NCBI RefSeq assembly: GCF_946190275.1 | Contig: NZ_CAMHZQ010000018.1 | Span: forward strand, 1 to 39,807 | Reading direction: 5' to 3' | DNA from: Streptococcus mitis | GTDB lineage: Bacteria > Bacillota > Bacilli > Lactobacillales > Streptococcaceae | Length of the DNA: 39,807 nt | Shown: positions 17,092 to 32,191 of the stretch, one piece after another | Layout of the letters: the number at the start of each line of letters is the position of its first letter | Position numbering within the stretch: position 1 is the first letter of the stretch | Program-made: the position numbers and the translations under genes | Notes under the pieces: generated by a model | What the model saw: only the letters and a program-made list of their open reading frames with translations | Told to the model about the DNA's origin: nothing | Databases searched by the model: none

Positions 17092-17123
17092 AAAAGGGAA
17101 GAAAAAAGTTTCTTTCCTTTTTT
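17092..17123 (+). terminator. Probable terminator after purH
   Basis: A 12-bp stem (AAAAGGGAAGAA / TTCTTTCCTTTT, one G-T pair) with a 6-base loop runs into TT and then GCG. The stem is AT-rich and the T tail overlaps the stem, so termination may be partial, letting some transcripts enter purD. Confidence 0.6.
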
Positions 17124-17150
17124 GCGTAAAAACGCGGAGTGAAACAAGAT

Positions 17151-17174
17151 TAAAACGAACGTTTATGGTATAAT
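17151..17174 (+). promoter_or_regulatory. Internal promoter for purD with PurBox-like site
   Basis: There is a consensus TATAAT at 17169-17174, with an extended -10 TG at 17166. No good -35 is visible, which fits an activated promoter. TAAAACGAACGTT (17151-17163) keeps the CGAAC core of the PurBox and matches about 10 of 13 bases. The purD ATG is 32 bases downstream of the -10. purD-E-K-B therefore probably has its own PurR-linked start. Confidence 0.65.
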
Positions 17175-17206
17175 GTTAGTAAATAATTCGCAAAAGAGGT
17201 TGTGAG

Positions 17207-18466
17207 ATGAAACTACTTGTTGTCGGTTCGGGTGGTCGTGAACATGCGATTGCTAAGAAGTTGCTTGAGTCAAAAGACGTTGAAAAAGTATTTGTAGCTC
17301 CTGGGAATGATGGGATGACTCTTGATAGTTTGGAATTGGTAAATATCTCTATTTCCGAACATTCTAAATTGATTGAGTTTGCAAAAGCCAACGATATTGC
17401 TTGGACCTTTATCGGGCCAGATGACGCCCTTGCGGCTGGTATCGTGGATGATTTCCATGCAGCTGGTCTCAAAGCCTTTGGTCCGACAAGATTGGCAGCT
17501 GAGCTGGAGTGGTCCAAGGATTTTGCCAAGGAAATCATGGTCAAATACGGCGTTCCGACAGCAGCCTATGGCACATTCTCAGATTTCGAGGAAGCTAAGG
17601 CCTATATCGAAAAGCAGGGTGCACCTATCGTAGTCAAGGCGGATGGCTTGGCGCTTGGGAAGGGTGTTGTCGTTGCTGAGACAGTCGAGCAAGCAGTCGA
17701 AGCAGCTCACGAGATGCTTTTGGACAATAAATTTGGTGACTCAGGTGCGCGTGTGGTTATCGAGGAATTCCTTGAAGGAGAGGAATTTTCACTCTTTGCC
17801 TTTGTCAATGGGGACAAGTTCTACATTATGCCAACAGCTCAGGACCACAAACGTGCCTACGATGGCGACAAAGGGCCTAACACGGGTGGTATGGGTGCCT
17901 ATGCGCCAGTTCCACACTTACCACATAGTGTAGTTGATATAGTGGTCGACACCATTGTCAAGCCAGTCCTAGAGGGCATGATTCAAGAAGGTCGTCCTTA
18001 TCTGGGTATCCTTTACGCAGGGCTTATCTTGACAGCGGACGGACCTAAGGTCATCGAGTTCAATGCTCGTTTCGGAGATCCTGAAACTCAGATTATCTTG
18101 CCTCGTTTGACATCTGATTTTGCGCAAAATATCACGGATATTCTCGATGGTAAGGAGCCAAACATCACGTGGACGGACAAGGGTGTGACGCTGGGTGTGG
18201 TTGTCGCATCTAATGGTTACCCGCTAGACTATGAAAAAGGTGTCAAGTTGCCAGCCAAGACAGAGGGTGATATCATCACCTACTATGCAGGGGCTAAGTT
18301 TGCGGAAAATAGCAGAGTACTGCTATCAAACGGCGGACGTGTCTATATGCTCGTCACCACAGCAGATACTGTCAAAGAAACTCAAGATACCATCTACAGT
18401 CAACTCGCCCAACAAAAAACAGAAGGACTCTTCTACCGAACAGATATCGGAAGTAAGGGAGTATGA
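17207..18466 (+). CDS. purD: PurD: GAR synthetase
   Basis: Phosphoribosylamine-glycine ligase is an ATP-grasp enzyme for step 2. The product is 419 residues. The N-terminal loop is VVGSGGREHAI, with the ATP-grasp segments VVKADGLALGKGVV (about 142-155) and IEFNARFGDPETQ (about 283-295). AAAGAGG precedes the ATG. Its stop overlaps the first possible ATG of the following AT-rich gene. Confidence 0.97.
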   Translation: MKLLVVGSGGREHAIAKKLLESKDVEKVFVAPGNDGMTLDSLELVNISISEHSKLIEFAKANDIAWTFIGPDDALAAGIVDDFHAAGLKAFGPTRLAAELEWSKDFAKEIMVKYGVPTAAYGTFSDFEEAKAYIEKQGAPIVVKADGLALGKGVVVAETVEQAVEAAHEMLLDNKFGDSGARVVIEEFLEGEEFSLFAFVNGDKFYIMPTAQDHKRAYDGDKGPNTGGMGAYAPVPHLPHSVVDIVVDTIVKPVLEGMIQEGRPYLGILYAGLILTADGPKVIEFNARFGDPETQIILPRLTSDFAQNITDILDGKEPNITWTDKGVTLGVVVASNGYPLDYEKGVKLPAKTEGDIITYYAGAKFAENSRVLLSNGGRVYMLVTTADTVKETQDTIYSQLAQQKTEGLFYRTDIGSKGV

Positions 18467-18468
18467 AT

Positions 18469-18927
18469 ATGATTGTAAAATTAAGTATTATAATATCGTT
18501 GTTAACAGCCTTAGTTGCGGTATGGAACAGTTGGTTCACAATAAAATCATTTAATGAGACACGTAAATACGATGTCAAAAAAATGAGATATGAAAAATTA
18601 TACGTCTATTATATGGAGTATATCTCAAGAAAAGAAAAATTAAATTTTTTGTCTTCGACAGATACAATCAACACATTGAATTATATATTTAGTGTTTATG
18701 ATAATATTAAATTTTTAATGGATAAAGAAATTTCAGATAACCTCAATATTCTTCAAAATAATCTTGAAAAAGAGCGTAATCAATTTTTATCAGATTTTGA
18801 TAAAATGAAATTGGACGAAAGAAGTAGAAGATTGGATGAGTTGATACAGGCTTCTAAAAGCTTTAACAGGGAATTTAAGAAATATTATCAGCTTCAACTA
18901 TCAAAAGATTATAATAAATTAGTTTAA
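18469..18927 (+). CDS. AT-rich membrane-anchored coiled-coil protein, unknown
   Basis: The 152-residue protein has one N-terminal membrane helix (about residues 3-25, LSIIISLLTALVAVWNSWF). A long, highly charged helical region rich in Lys/Glu/Asn/Tyr follows, including EKERNQFLSDFDKMKLDERS. No family was recognised. The DNA is far more AT-rich than purD and purE around it, so the gene was probably acquired. An ATG six bases earlier overlaps the purD stop but sits too close to AAGGGAG; 18469 has better spacing. A role in phage defence or stress is conceivable only by analogy with the insert after purK. Confidence 0.7.
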   Translation: MIVKLSIIISLLTALVAVWNSWFTIKSFNETRKYDVKKMRYEKLYVYYMEYISRKEKLNFLSSTDTINTLNYIFSVYDNIKFLMDKEISDNLNILQNNLEKERNQFLSDFDKMKLDERSRRLDELIQASKSFNREFKKYYQLQLSKDYNKLV

Positions 18928-18948
18928 AAAGAGAGAAATTAAGAAAAT

Positions 18949-19437
18949 ATGAAACCCGTAATTTCCATTATCATGGGCTCAAAATCCGACTGGGCAACCA
19001 TGCAAAAAACAGCAGAAGTCCTAGACCGCTTTGGTGTTGCTTACGAAAAGAAGGTAGTCTCTGCCCACCGCACACCAGACCTTATGTTCAGACATGCAGA
19101 AGAAGCCCGTAGCCGCGGTATCAAGGTTATCATCGCAGGTGCTGGAGGCGCAGCCCATTTGCCAGGTATGGTCGCAGCTAAAACAACCCTTCCAGTCATT
19201 GGGGTGCCCGTCAAATCACGTGCCCTTAGTGGCGTGGACTCGCTCTATTCTATCGTTCAGATGCCGGGCGGTGTGCCTGTGGCGACAATGGCTATCGGTG
19301 AAGCTGGTGCGACAAATGCGGCTCTCTTCGCCCTCCGTCTTCTTTCAGTAGAGGATCAGGCTATCGCGACAGCTTTGGCAGATTTCGCAGAAGAACAAGG
19401 AAAAATCGCAGAGGAGTCGACGAATGAGCTCATCTAA
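18949..19437 (+). CDS. purE: PurE: N5-CAIR mutase
   Basis: This enzyme converts N5-CAIR to CAIR, the second half of step 6. The product is 162 residues with the class I motif [19 protein letters not shown] and the GGAAHLPGM loop. The last 14 bases overlap the start of purK, showing tight coupling of the two halves of the carboxylation step. Confidence 0.97.
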   Translation: MKPVISIIMGSKSDWATMQKTAEVLDRFGVAYEKKVVSAHRTPDLMFRHAEEARSRGIKVIIAGAGGAAHLPGMVAAKTTLPVIGVPVKSRALSGVDSLYSIVQMPGGVPVATMAIGEAGATNAALFALRLLSVEDQAIATALADFAEEQGKIAEESTNELI

Positions 19438-20497
19438 AACAATCGGAATTATCGGTGGCGGCCAGCTGGGTCAGATGATGGCCATTTCTGCTATCTACAT
19501 GGGGCACAAGGTTATCGCGCTGGATCCTGCGGCGGATTGCCCGGCCTCTCGCGTGGCGGAGATCATCGTGGCTCCTTATAATGACGTGGATGCTCTGCGT
19601 CAGTTGGCTGAGCGTTGCGATGTTCTCACCTATGAGTTTGAAAATGTCGATGCTGATGGTTTGGATGCGGTTATCAAGGAAGGACAACTCCCTCAAGGGA
19701 CCGACCTGCTCCGCATTTCGCAAAATCGCATTTTTGAAAAGGACTTTCTCTCAAACAAGGCTCAAGTCACTGTGGCACCTTACAAGGTTGTGACCTCAAG
19801 CCAAGATTTGGCAGATATTGACCTTTCTAAAAATTATGTCCTAAAGACTGCTACCGGTGGCTACGATGGGCATGGACAAAAAGTCATTCGCTCGGAAGCA
19901 GACTTGGGAGAAGCCCGTGCACTAGCCGACTCAGCAGACTGCGTTTTGGAAGAGTTCGTCAACTTTGACCTTGAAATTTCTGTCATCGTGTCTGGAAATG
20001 GCAAGGATGTGACAGTCTTCCCAGTTCAGGAAAATGTCCACCGTAACAACATTCTATCTAAGACCATTGTTCCAGCTCGAATTTCTGAGAGTTTAGCAGA
20101 CAAGGCCAAAGCTATGGCAGTGCGAATCGCAGAACAACTGAACTTGTCTGGAACACTTTGTGTGGAAATGTTTGCGACAGCTGATGACATCATTGTCAAC
20201 GAAATCGCTCCACGCCCCCACAACTCTGGTCACTACTCGATTGAAGCCTGCGACTTCTCCCAGTTTGATACCCACATTTTAGGTGTTCTGGGAGCATCAT
20301 TACCAGACATCAAACTCCATGCACCTGCTGTTATGCTTAATGTTCTCGGCCAGCATGTCAAAGCTGCTGAAAAATATGTCACAGAAAATCCAAGCGCCCA
20401 CCTTCACATGTATGGTAAAATAGAAGCGAAGCACAACCGCAAGATGGGGCATGTGACTTTGTTTAGTGATGTGCCAGATAGGATTGGAGAACTATAG
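19424..20497 (+). CDS. purK: PurK: N5-CAIR synthetase
   Basis: The ATP-grasp carboxylase makes N5-CAIR from AIR and bicarbonate, the substrate of PurE. The product is 357 residues with the N-terminal [13 protein letters not shown] loop, [12 protein letters not shown] (ATP binding, near residue 141) and [14 protein letters not shown] (near 257). It overlaps purE by 14 bases. Directly downstream, base composition shifts to AT-rich where a defence-like module is inserted before purB. Confidence 0.96.
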   Translation: MSSSKTIGIIGGGQLGQMMAISAIYMGHKVIALDPAADCPASRVAEIIVAPYNDVDALRQLAERCDVLTYEFENVDADGLDAVIKEGQLPQGTDLLRISQNRIFEKDFLSNKAQVTVAPYKVVTSSQDLADIDLSKNYVLKTATGGYDGHGQKVIRSEADLGEARALADSADCVLEEFVNFDLEISVIVSGNGKDVTVFPVQENVHRNNILSKTIVPARISESLADKAKAMAVRIAEQLNLSGTLCVEMFATADDIIVNEIAPRPHNSGHYSIEACDFSQFDTHILGVLGASLPDIKLHAPAVMLNVLGQHVKAAEKYVTENPSAHLHMYGKIEAKHNRKMGHVTLFSDVPDRIGEL

Positions 20498-20543
20498 ATA
20501 GGTACTATATTTCGTTCAGTCGCTTATAGATAGGAGAATTACA

Positions 20544-22016
20544 TTGTTATTAACTGAATTTAAAATTAATGCTCTCAACCAGGATTATAACGTTGATTTA
20601 ATTTTTGAAAATAATAAAACAATATTTATTGGTGAAAATGGTATTGGTAAAACAACAATACTATCAATTTTATATTATTTATTAGATTTAAATTATACAG
20701 AATTACTTCGATTTACTTTTGATAGTATAGAGTTGACCTTTAAAAACTCTAGCCCTCTAAAAATTACAAAACGTGATATAAGAGAGGAACTAGAGCGATT
20801 GGACCGTGGTAAAATAGGCAGGCGTCACCCAAGATATCGGATAGAGATAGACAATTTTATAAGAGTAATTGAAGAAGACCCTGAATTGTCTGAAGACATA
20901 AAAAGAATAATAGTTTCAGGTGCAGATAATTCTAACTCCTATATAGAAGTAATGAATATATTACGTAAAAAAAGAGGATTTGGGCAATCTGCAATTCGTT
21001 TTAGAGAAGATATTTTTTCAGAACTATCTTATCGTCTTAATCCGCCGTCGTATAAATTACTAATAGATAAGATAGAAGATATAAAAACAAATTATAAAAT
21101 TCTCTATTTCCCAACATATCGAAGAATTGAAGAAAATTTGGCTCAGTTAGATTTGGAAACAAGGGATGAAAGAATTATAAGTAAATCAAATGGTGAGCTA
21201 ATTCATTTTGGTATGGAGGATGTTGAACAAAAAATAGAAAATTTACTTAATAAAATTAGTAAAGAAACAAATGAAAGTTACAACACAATGACTGGCGGTT
21301 TATTAAATAAATTTGCAGAAGGAAATTTAGATGTATCTTTTGAACCATTTGATAGAGATACTGTTATTATAGCACTCTCACGATTAGGAAATAAAGTTAC
21401 TAAAAAGTCTAAAGACACTATTCTGAAAAAAATCGAGAATAACACGCTTATAGAGGATAAGTATTTGAACTATCTTGTTTCAAGTATTGTAAAAAATTAT
21501 AAAAAATTAGAAGAGATAGATAGTAGAATTGATGATTTCACAGAGAAAGTAAATAAATATTTATTTAACAAAAAATTTTTCTATGATGCTGAGTCATTGA
21601 AACTGGAAATAAAAAGAACAAATTCAGAGGGCGAAATAAAAACTCATAGGGACTTCTTCGGTAAAGAAGTAGAAGAAGTAATCAAGTTAGAAAGTCTATC
21701 ATCGGGTGAAAAACAGCTAGTTTCAGCATTTTCAAAAATTTTTTTAGAGGATGAGAAAAAGTTACTTATATTGTTTGATGAGCCAGAATTATCTCTTTCT
21801 GTACCGTGGCAGAAAGAATTTATCTATGATATCTCTCAAGCCGGGACATGTAAATTTTTATTAGTTGTTACTCATTCTCCATTTATTTATGATCAATTAT
21901 TCAAATTTGCTAGAGATATTGATAAATTTATTACCGAGACTGATAAAACTATTGATGAATCAGAAGGAATCTCTTCATTTTGGGATGAATCAGCTTTTGA
22001 TGACGATACATTTTAG
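20544..22016 (+). CDS. PARIS-like AAA/ABC ATPase (AriA-like)
   Basis: The 490-residue ATPase has an ABC/SMC-type split: Walker A IGENGIGKTT (about 28-37), a long insert with charged helices and YFPTYRRIEE (about 194), signature LSSGEKQ (about 385), Walker B LLILFDEPELS (about 407) and the histidine switch VVTHSPF (about 441). This order is that of AAA_15/OLD-like ATPases. The next gene encodes a DUF4435 protein; this pair is the layout of PARIS (AriA-AriB), in which AriA senses phage anti-restriction proteins and releases AriB. No ATG fits; a TTG with AGGAG 7 bases before it is the likely start. The DNA is AT-rich, unlike purK and purB, indicating transfer. The anti-phage role is inferred. 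Confidence 0.78.
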   Translation: MLLTEFKINALNQDYNVDLIFENNKTIFIGENGIGKTTILSILYYLLDLNYTELLRFTFDSIELTFKNSSPLKITKRDIREELERLDRGKIGRRHPRYRIEIDNFIRVIEEDPELSEDIKRIIVSGADNSNSYIEVMNILRKKRGFGQSAIRFREDIFSELSYRLNPPSYKLLIDKIEDIKTNYKILYFPTYRRIEENLAQLDLETRDERIISKSNGELIHFGMEDVEQKIENLLNKISKETNESYNTMTGGLLNKFAEGNLDVSFEPFDRDTVIIALSRLGNKVTKKSKDTILKKIENNTLIEDKYLNYLVSSIVKNYKKLEEIDSRIDDFTEKVNKYLFNKKFFYDAESLKLEIKRTNSEGEIKTHRDFFGKEVEEVIKLESLSSGEKQLVSAFSKIFLEDEKKLLILFDEPELSLSVPWQKEFIYDISQAGTCKFLLVVTHSPFIYDQLFKFARDIDKFITETDKTIDESEGISSFWDESAFDDDTF

Positions 22017-22031
22017 CTAATGGAGAAGATT

Positions 22032-22988
22032 ATGGAAAGAGTTAATTTAGAAAATCTCCAAAAATCCAAAGAGGAGCCTTCGGTTGTATGGTCTGAGTAT
22101 AAAAATGATTGTAGGCATAATCCTGATATGTATTTTGTCTTTTATGAAGGAAAAGATAGGCAATATTACGATGTAAGAATAAATTCTAAAACATCAAATT
22201 TTAATGCTTATATTGCTGGAAATAAGGCAAAAGTTTTAGCTGTGTTTGAAAAAATAAAGCGAGAAGATGGGGAAAAATCATTAAAAAACACTCTCTTCTT
22301 TATCGATAAAGATTATGAACGAAAAGATAAAGTATATGATTCTCATATTTATGTTACACAGAAGTATTCAATTGAAAACTACTATGTAAGTCATAAAGCA
22401 ATGGAAAAGATATTAAGATTCCATTTTGGGCTTAATCCAAAATCAGAAGCCTCTATTAAAATAATGAAATTATTTGATGACAGATATGAAGAATTTATTT
22501 CTATACTAATGGAACTTAATTTATGGGCAATTGCTTGTAAATCAGTAGATTTTATTATTAATTTCGATCTTATAAGAGTAAAAGAAAATCCCTATAATAT
22601 TATTGATATTAGCTATAAAGAGATCCAACAGAAGAATGAACTTAACTTCGATTATTTTATAGAATTGTATGAGAAAAAGTTATTACAACACAAAAACTCT
22701 GATGCTAAATATGAATATGATTACTCTGAATATATTTTAAAAAAAGAAAATATCAGAGATTTTTTTGATAATAAAAGTAAGTATTATAGAACAAATATTG
22801 AATATTATTTTAGAGGTAAATTTATAATTTGTTTCTTGGTCCGTTTTTTACAAACACTTACACAAAAGCATTCGGGAATACTTAAACCAGAATTTCAAGT
22901 CACTGAAAAAAATGTTATGAGTTTATTTACAAATCAAGCGGATACACCTAAAAAATTAGAGGATTATTTAAACAATAAACTCTGCTAA
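22032..22988 (+). CDS. DUF4435/Toprim-like effector (AriB-like)
   Basis: The 318-residue protein has the DUF4435 pattern: [13 protein letters not shown] with acidic Glu39, FFIDKDYE with Asp92 and Asp94, then YSIENYYVS. Glu plus DxD is the metal-binding set of Toprim-type nucleases. In PARIS, AriB is the toxic nuclease that cuts host tRNA when freed by AriA; that activity is inferred here from the gene pair. The ATG at 22020 lacks a ribosome-binding site, while GGAGAA precedes the ATG at 22032. It lies 15 bases after the ATPase gene and is equally AT-rich. Other two-gene AAA-DUF4435 systems are possible. Confidence 0.78.
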   Translation: MERVNLENLQKSKEEPSVVWSEYKNDCRHNPDMYFVFYEGKDRQYYDVRINSKTSNFNAYIAGNKAKVLAVFEKIKREDGEKSLKNTLFFIDKDYERKDKVYDSHIYVTQKYSIENYYVSHKAMEKILRFHFGLNPKSEASIKIMKLFDDRYEEFISILMELNLWAIACKSVDFIINFDLIRVKENPYNIIDISYKEIQQKNELNFDYFIELYEKKLLQHKNSDAKYEYDYSEYILKKENIRDFFDNKSKYYRTNIEYYFRGKFIICFLVRFLQTLTQKHSGILKPEFQVTEKNVMSLFTNQADTPKKLEDYLNNKLC

Positions 22989-23022
22989 AATTTTTATTAT
23001 TAATGGTTACAAGGAGAAAAAT

Positions 23023-24321
23023 ATGATCAACCGTTACTCTCGCCCTGAGATGGCGAACATTTGGAGTGAAGAAAATAAATACCGTGCTTGGCTTGAGGTG
23101 GAAATCTTGGCTGACGAGGCATGGGCTGAGTTGGGGGAAATCCCTAAGGAAGATGTGGCTTTGATTCGTGAAAAAGCAGACTTTGACATAGACCGTATTT
23201 TGGAGATTGAGCAGGAGACGCGCCACGATGTGGTGGCTTTCACACGTGCGGTTTCTGAGACGCTTGGTGAAGAGCGTAAGTGGGTACACTATGGATTGAC
23301 TTCTACCGACGTGGTGGATACGGCCTATGGTTACCTTTACAAACAAGCCAACGACATCATCCGCAAGGATCTTGAAAACTTCATCAACATCATCGCTGAC
23401 AAAGCGAAAGAACACAAGTTCACTATCATGATGGGGCGTACCCACGGTGTGCACGCTGAACCTACAACCTTTGGTCTGAAATTGGCGACTTGGTATAGCG
23501 AAATGAAGCGCAACATCGAGCGTTTCGAGCATGCGGCTGCTGGTGTTGAAGCTGGTAAGATTTCTGGTGCGGTTGGGAACTTTGCCAACATCCCACCATT
23601 CGTTGAAAAATACGTCTGTGACAAGCTTGGTATCCGTGCTCAAGAAATCTCTACACAGGTTCTTCCTCGTGACCTTCACGCTGAGTACTTTGCAGTTCTT
23701 GCTAGCATCGCGACTTCTATCGAGCGTATGGCGACTGAGATTCGTGGTTTGCAAAAATCAGAACAACGCGAAGTGGAAGAATTCTTTGCTAAAGGGCAAA
23801 AAGGTTCATCTGCAATGCCTCACAAACGTAACCCTATAGGTTCTGAGAACATGACAGGTCTTGCGCGTGTTATTCGTGGTCACATGATTACAGCCTATGA
23901 AAACGTTGCTCTCTGGCACGAACGCGACATTTCCCATTCATCAGCTGAGCGCATCATCACACCGGATACAACCATTTTGATTGACTACATGCTCAACCGT
24001 TTTGGAAATATCGTCAAGAACTTGACAGTCTTCCCAGAAAACATGATTCGCAATATGAACTCAACTTTCGGTCTTATCTTCAGCCAACGCGCTATGTTGA
24101 CCTTGATTGAAAAAGGCATGACCCGTGAGCAAGCCTATGACTTGGTGCAACCAAAAACGGCCTACTCTTGGGACAACCAAGTAGACTTCAAACCGCTTCT
24201 TGAGGCAGATCCAGAGGTGACATCACGCCTCACACAAGAAGAAATCGAAGAGATCTTCAACCCTGCATACTACACCAAACGAGTGGATGATATCTTTGAA
24301 CGTCTTGGGCTGGGTGGTTAA
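23023..24321 (+). CDS. purB: PurB: adenylosuccinate lyase
   Basis: It removes fumarate from SAICAR (step 8) and from adenylosuccinate in AMP synthesis. The product is 432 residues with the fumarase/aspartase-superfamily signature [12 protein letters not shown] (about 262-273) and the conserved TSTDVVDTA and [13 protein letters not shown] segments. AAGGAG precedes the ATG by 7 bases. It is cut off from purK by the 2.5-kb PARIS-like insert, so its transcription may pass through that module. It ends at convergent terminators shared with strH. Confidence 0.97.
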   Translation: MINRYSRPEMANIWSEENKYRAWLEVEILADEAWAELGEIPKEDVALIREKADFDIDRILEIEQETRHDVVAFTRAVSETLGEERKWVHYGLTSTDVVDTAYGYLYKQANDIIRKDLENFINIIADKAKEHKFTIMMGRTHGVHAEPTTFGLKLATWYSEMKRNIERFEHAAAGVEAGKISGAVGNFANIPPFVEKYVCDKLGIRAQEISTQVLPRDLHAEYFAVLASIATSIERMATEIRGLQKSEQREVEEFFAKGQKGSSAMPHKRNPIGSENMTGLARVIRGHMITAYENVALWHERDISHSSAERIITPDTTILIDYMLNRFGNIVKNLTVFPENMIRNMNSTFGLIFSQRAMLTLIEKGMTREQAYDLVQPKTAYSWDNQVDFKPLLEADPEVTSRLTQEEIEEIFNPAYYTKRVDDIFERLGLGG

Positions 24322-24323
24322 TT

Positions 24324-24353
24324 AAAAAAAGAGGCTGGGTATCCAGTCTCTTT
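24324..24353 (-). terminator. Terminator, mainly for strH (minus strand)
   Basis: An 11-bp stem (AAAGAGGCTGG / CCAGTCTCTTT) with a GTAT loop. Read on the minus strand the stem is followed by a T run (the seven A residues at 24324-24330), so it terminates strH transcription. On the plus strand only TTT follows, so its effect on purB may be weaker. Confidence 0.65.
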
Positions 24354-24367
24354 AAAATCATAAAAAC

Positions 24368-24412
24368 GCATATTATCAGGAGTTGACATACCTTGATAAT
24401 ATGCATTTTATT
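24368..24412 (+). terminator. Perfect inverted repeat, likely purB terminator
   Basis: A perfect 11-bp inverted repeat (GCATATTATCA / TGATAATATGC) with a 15-base loop is followed on the plus strand by ATTTTATTTT. It lies between the convergent purB and strH genes. Confidence 0.55.
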
Positions 24413-24499
24413 TTGGAAAGATTTATTTCTTTTTCTTCTGAAATTGAGTTTTATACTCAGCTCTCATTAGGTCTCTGGATATAAATCTTTCATTTTATC

Positions 24500-28623
<4,124 letters not shown>

Positions 28624-28817
28624 GAGGAGATGATAAAAAACTATAATAAGTATAAAAAAATATAAAATTTAAGCTTAAGATTTCAGATTGTTCGGAAAAG
28701 AAACATATATATACTTAGTAGAATTTTTTTAGTCCTATTTCTATAAAATATTCCACAAATTATAGAATCTTCCAAAATTAGGTAAGCGCTACCTTTTTGG
28801 TATGGTATAATAAGCAT

Positions 28818-28850
28818 AGAAAAAAGCCCAAGCGATGAGGCTTAGGCTTT
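28818..28850 (-). terminator. Terminator of the GntR regulator gene
   Basis: On the minus strand, AAGCCTAAGCC pairs with GCTTGGGCTT across a short loop and is followed by TTTTTT. It lies immediately after the regulator stop codon, so the regulator and strH are separate minus-strand units. Confidence 0.75.
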
Positions 28851-28854
28851 CTTC

Positions 28855-29571
28855 TTAGTGATCACGGTCACATGAGATGAATTTAATCTTGTAGTAATCA
28901 GATCGTTTGTAGGTTTCACTATATTCCAAAACTTGACCAGTCGATTCGAGTTTCGTAATCTTAGTCTGAAGGACAGTAGGGAATTGATCATTGATTCCTA
29001 GGATGGAAACCACGTGTTCTGGAGTTGGAAATGCTATTTCATTGATTTCTTCAAAATGTTCATCATTCATGTGAATGTGGTAATCCAATTTGAAACGGCT
29101 ATAGATAGAGCTATAGTATTCAAGGTTTGGATAATTTGCGTTGATGTATTGTTCTGGGATGTAAGATGTATGGTAAATGTATACAACACCGTTTGATTTA
29201 CGTACGCGCTCAATCTTATAGTAGAACTGGTCACCACGTAATCCAAGTTTTTCTAAGTAGCTTAGTTTATTTCCGCGTTCAATAGAAAGGACGGTCACTT
29301 TATCATCTTTAGTTTCAAAAACTTCTACATCTGAAAACTCTACGAGTTTGTGTTTGCGTGCGCGTGAAACGAATGTACCCTTTCCTTGTTGACGGACAAT
29401 ATAGCCATCCTTGGCAAGGTCGTTTAAGGCGCGGACAACTGTGATAGAACTCACATCATACATTGAAATCAATTCAGCTTCAGTGTAAAATTTATCTCCA
29501 CTGGCGAATTGACCAGAGATGATTTTGTTCTTTAATTCGTCTTTTATATATTGATATTTAGGAATTGCCAT
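28855..29571 (-). CDS. GntR-family (HutC/UTRA) transcriptional regulator
   Basis: The 238-residue repressor-type protein has an N-terminal winged helix-turn-helix (about 1-70: YQYIKDELKNKIISGQF, TEAELISMYDVSSITVVRAL, RQQGKGTF) and a C-terminal UTRA effector domain (about 90-235) that usually binds a sugar phosphate or amino sugar. It is divergent from bgaC and probably controls the bgaC-PTS-agaS-galM genes. An upstream in-frame ATG would add 14 residues, but GAGGTG lies just before the ATG at 29571, which also begins the conserved MAIPKYQYIK. Confidence 0.88.
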   Translation of the reverse strand: MAIPKYQYIKDELKNKIISGQFASGDKFYTEAELISMYDVSSITVVRALNDLAKDGYIVRQQGKGTFVSRARKHKLVEFSDVEVFETKDDKVTVLSIERGNKLSYLEKLGLRGDQFYYKIERVRKSNGVVYIYHTSYIPEQYINANYPNLEYYSSIYSRFKLDYHIHMNDEHFEEINEIAFPTPEHVVSILGINDQFPTVLQTKITKLESTGQVLEYSETYKRSDYYKIKFISCDRDH

Positions 29572-29603
29572 GTTTTCACCTCGATTTTCCTTCTCCATAA
29601 AAG

Positions 29604-29614
29604 ATTTTACCATA
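29604..29614 (-). promoter_or_regulatory. Extended -10 of the GntR regulator gene
   Basis: The minus strand reads TATGGTAAAAT, a TG-extended -10 about 33 bases upstream of the regulator start. No convincing -35 is visible. The DNA from here to the bgaC promoter is AT-rich and contains TTATAC-like words (29698-29714) and CTTATACGATTTTATAAG (29749-29766) that could be regulator operators. Confidence 0.45.
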
Positions 29615-29824
29615 AAAAAGAAAAGAATAGTAGTCTTTTGAATAAAAAATTAAAATAATAGGCTAAAAGGTTAATTTACATCTAAATAATCAGGATTTTA
29701 TACATTTTTATACAAGGTTTTTGGCGAAAAAGAGCGAAATGCTCGGGCTTATACGATTTTATAAGTATTTTGCCTAAAAGTTAGTAAAAAAATAGAAAAA
29801 TTTTAAATAATCTAGTTAAGACTA

Positions 29825-29853
29825 TTGACAAACATGAATGATTGCGCTATATT
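29825..29853 (+). promoter_or_regulatory. bgaC operon promoter
   Basis: TTGACA (29825-29830) and TATATT (29848-29853) are separated by 17 bases. An inverted repeat starts inside the spacer, so a repressor bound there would block RNA polymerase. The bgaC ATG is 52 bases downstream of the -10. Confidence 0.8.
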
Positions 29854-29882
29854 TAATATAACAATAAATGAAAGCGCAAACT
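29842..29882 (+). promoter_or_regulatory. Operator-like inverted repeat and cre-like site before bgaC
   Basis: TTGCGCT (29842-29848) and AGCGCAA (29873-29879) form a 7-bp perfect inverted repeat spanning the -10 and transcription start. The right arm lies within TGAAAGCGCAAACT (29869-29882), which matches the cre consensus at 12 of 14 bases. Control by the divergent GntR regulator, CcpA, or both is inferred. Confidence 0.55.
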
Positions 29883-29904
29883 TTTGCAATCAAAAGGTAG
29901 TTTT

Positions 29905-31688
<1,784 letters not shown>

Positions 31689-31692
<4 letters not shown>

Positions 31693-32165
31693 CAATTGTA
31701 GGATGCCGTATCGATGGACGTTTGATCCACGGACAAGTAGCCAATCTATGGGCTGGAAAACTAAATGTTTCACGTATTATGGTTGTAGATGACGAAGTTG
31801 TCAACAATGACGTTGAAAAAAGTGGTTTGAAACTTGCAACACCACCAGGTGTGAAATTGAGTATTTTGCCAATTGAAAAAGCGGCAGCCAATATTCTTGC
31901 TGGAAAATACGATAGCCAACGTCTCTTTATCGTGGCTCGTAAACCAGACCGCTTCCTTGGTTTGGTCGAAGCAGGTGTACCACTTGAAACCCTTAATGTT
32001 GGGAATATGTCTCAAACACCAGAAACACGTTCTATCACACGTTCTATTAACGTAGTAGACAAGGATGTGGAAGATTTCCGCAAACTAGCAGAAAAAGGTG
32101 TTAAATTAACTGCTCAAATGGTTCCAAATGATCCAATTTCAGACTTTTTGAGCTTATTAAAATAG
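31689..32165 (+). CDS. PTS EIIB, mannose/sorbose family
   Basis: The 158-residue cytosolic phosphocarrier has the active-site His14 in GRLIHGQVANLW. It takes phosphate from EIIA and passes it to the sugar entering through EIIC/EIID. It overlaps the bgaC stop by 4 bases, with AAAGGGGG just upstream of the ATG. Context (GH35 galactosidase, AgaS, GalM) suggests galactose, Gal-beta-1,3-disaccharide or amino-sugar uptake. Confidence 0.93.
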
Positions 32166-32191
32166 GAAAAAATTTTTAGGAGGTCATTGTT

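Noticed and set aside
18469..22988. Prophage or integrative element covering purD to purB
   Set aside because: No integrase, recombinase, attachment repeats or phage structural genes; purE and purK are intact between the inserts.
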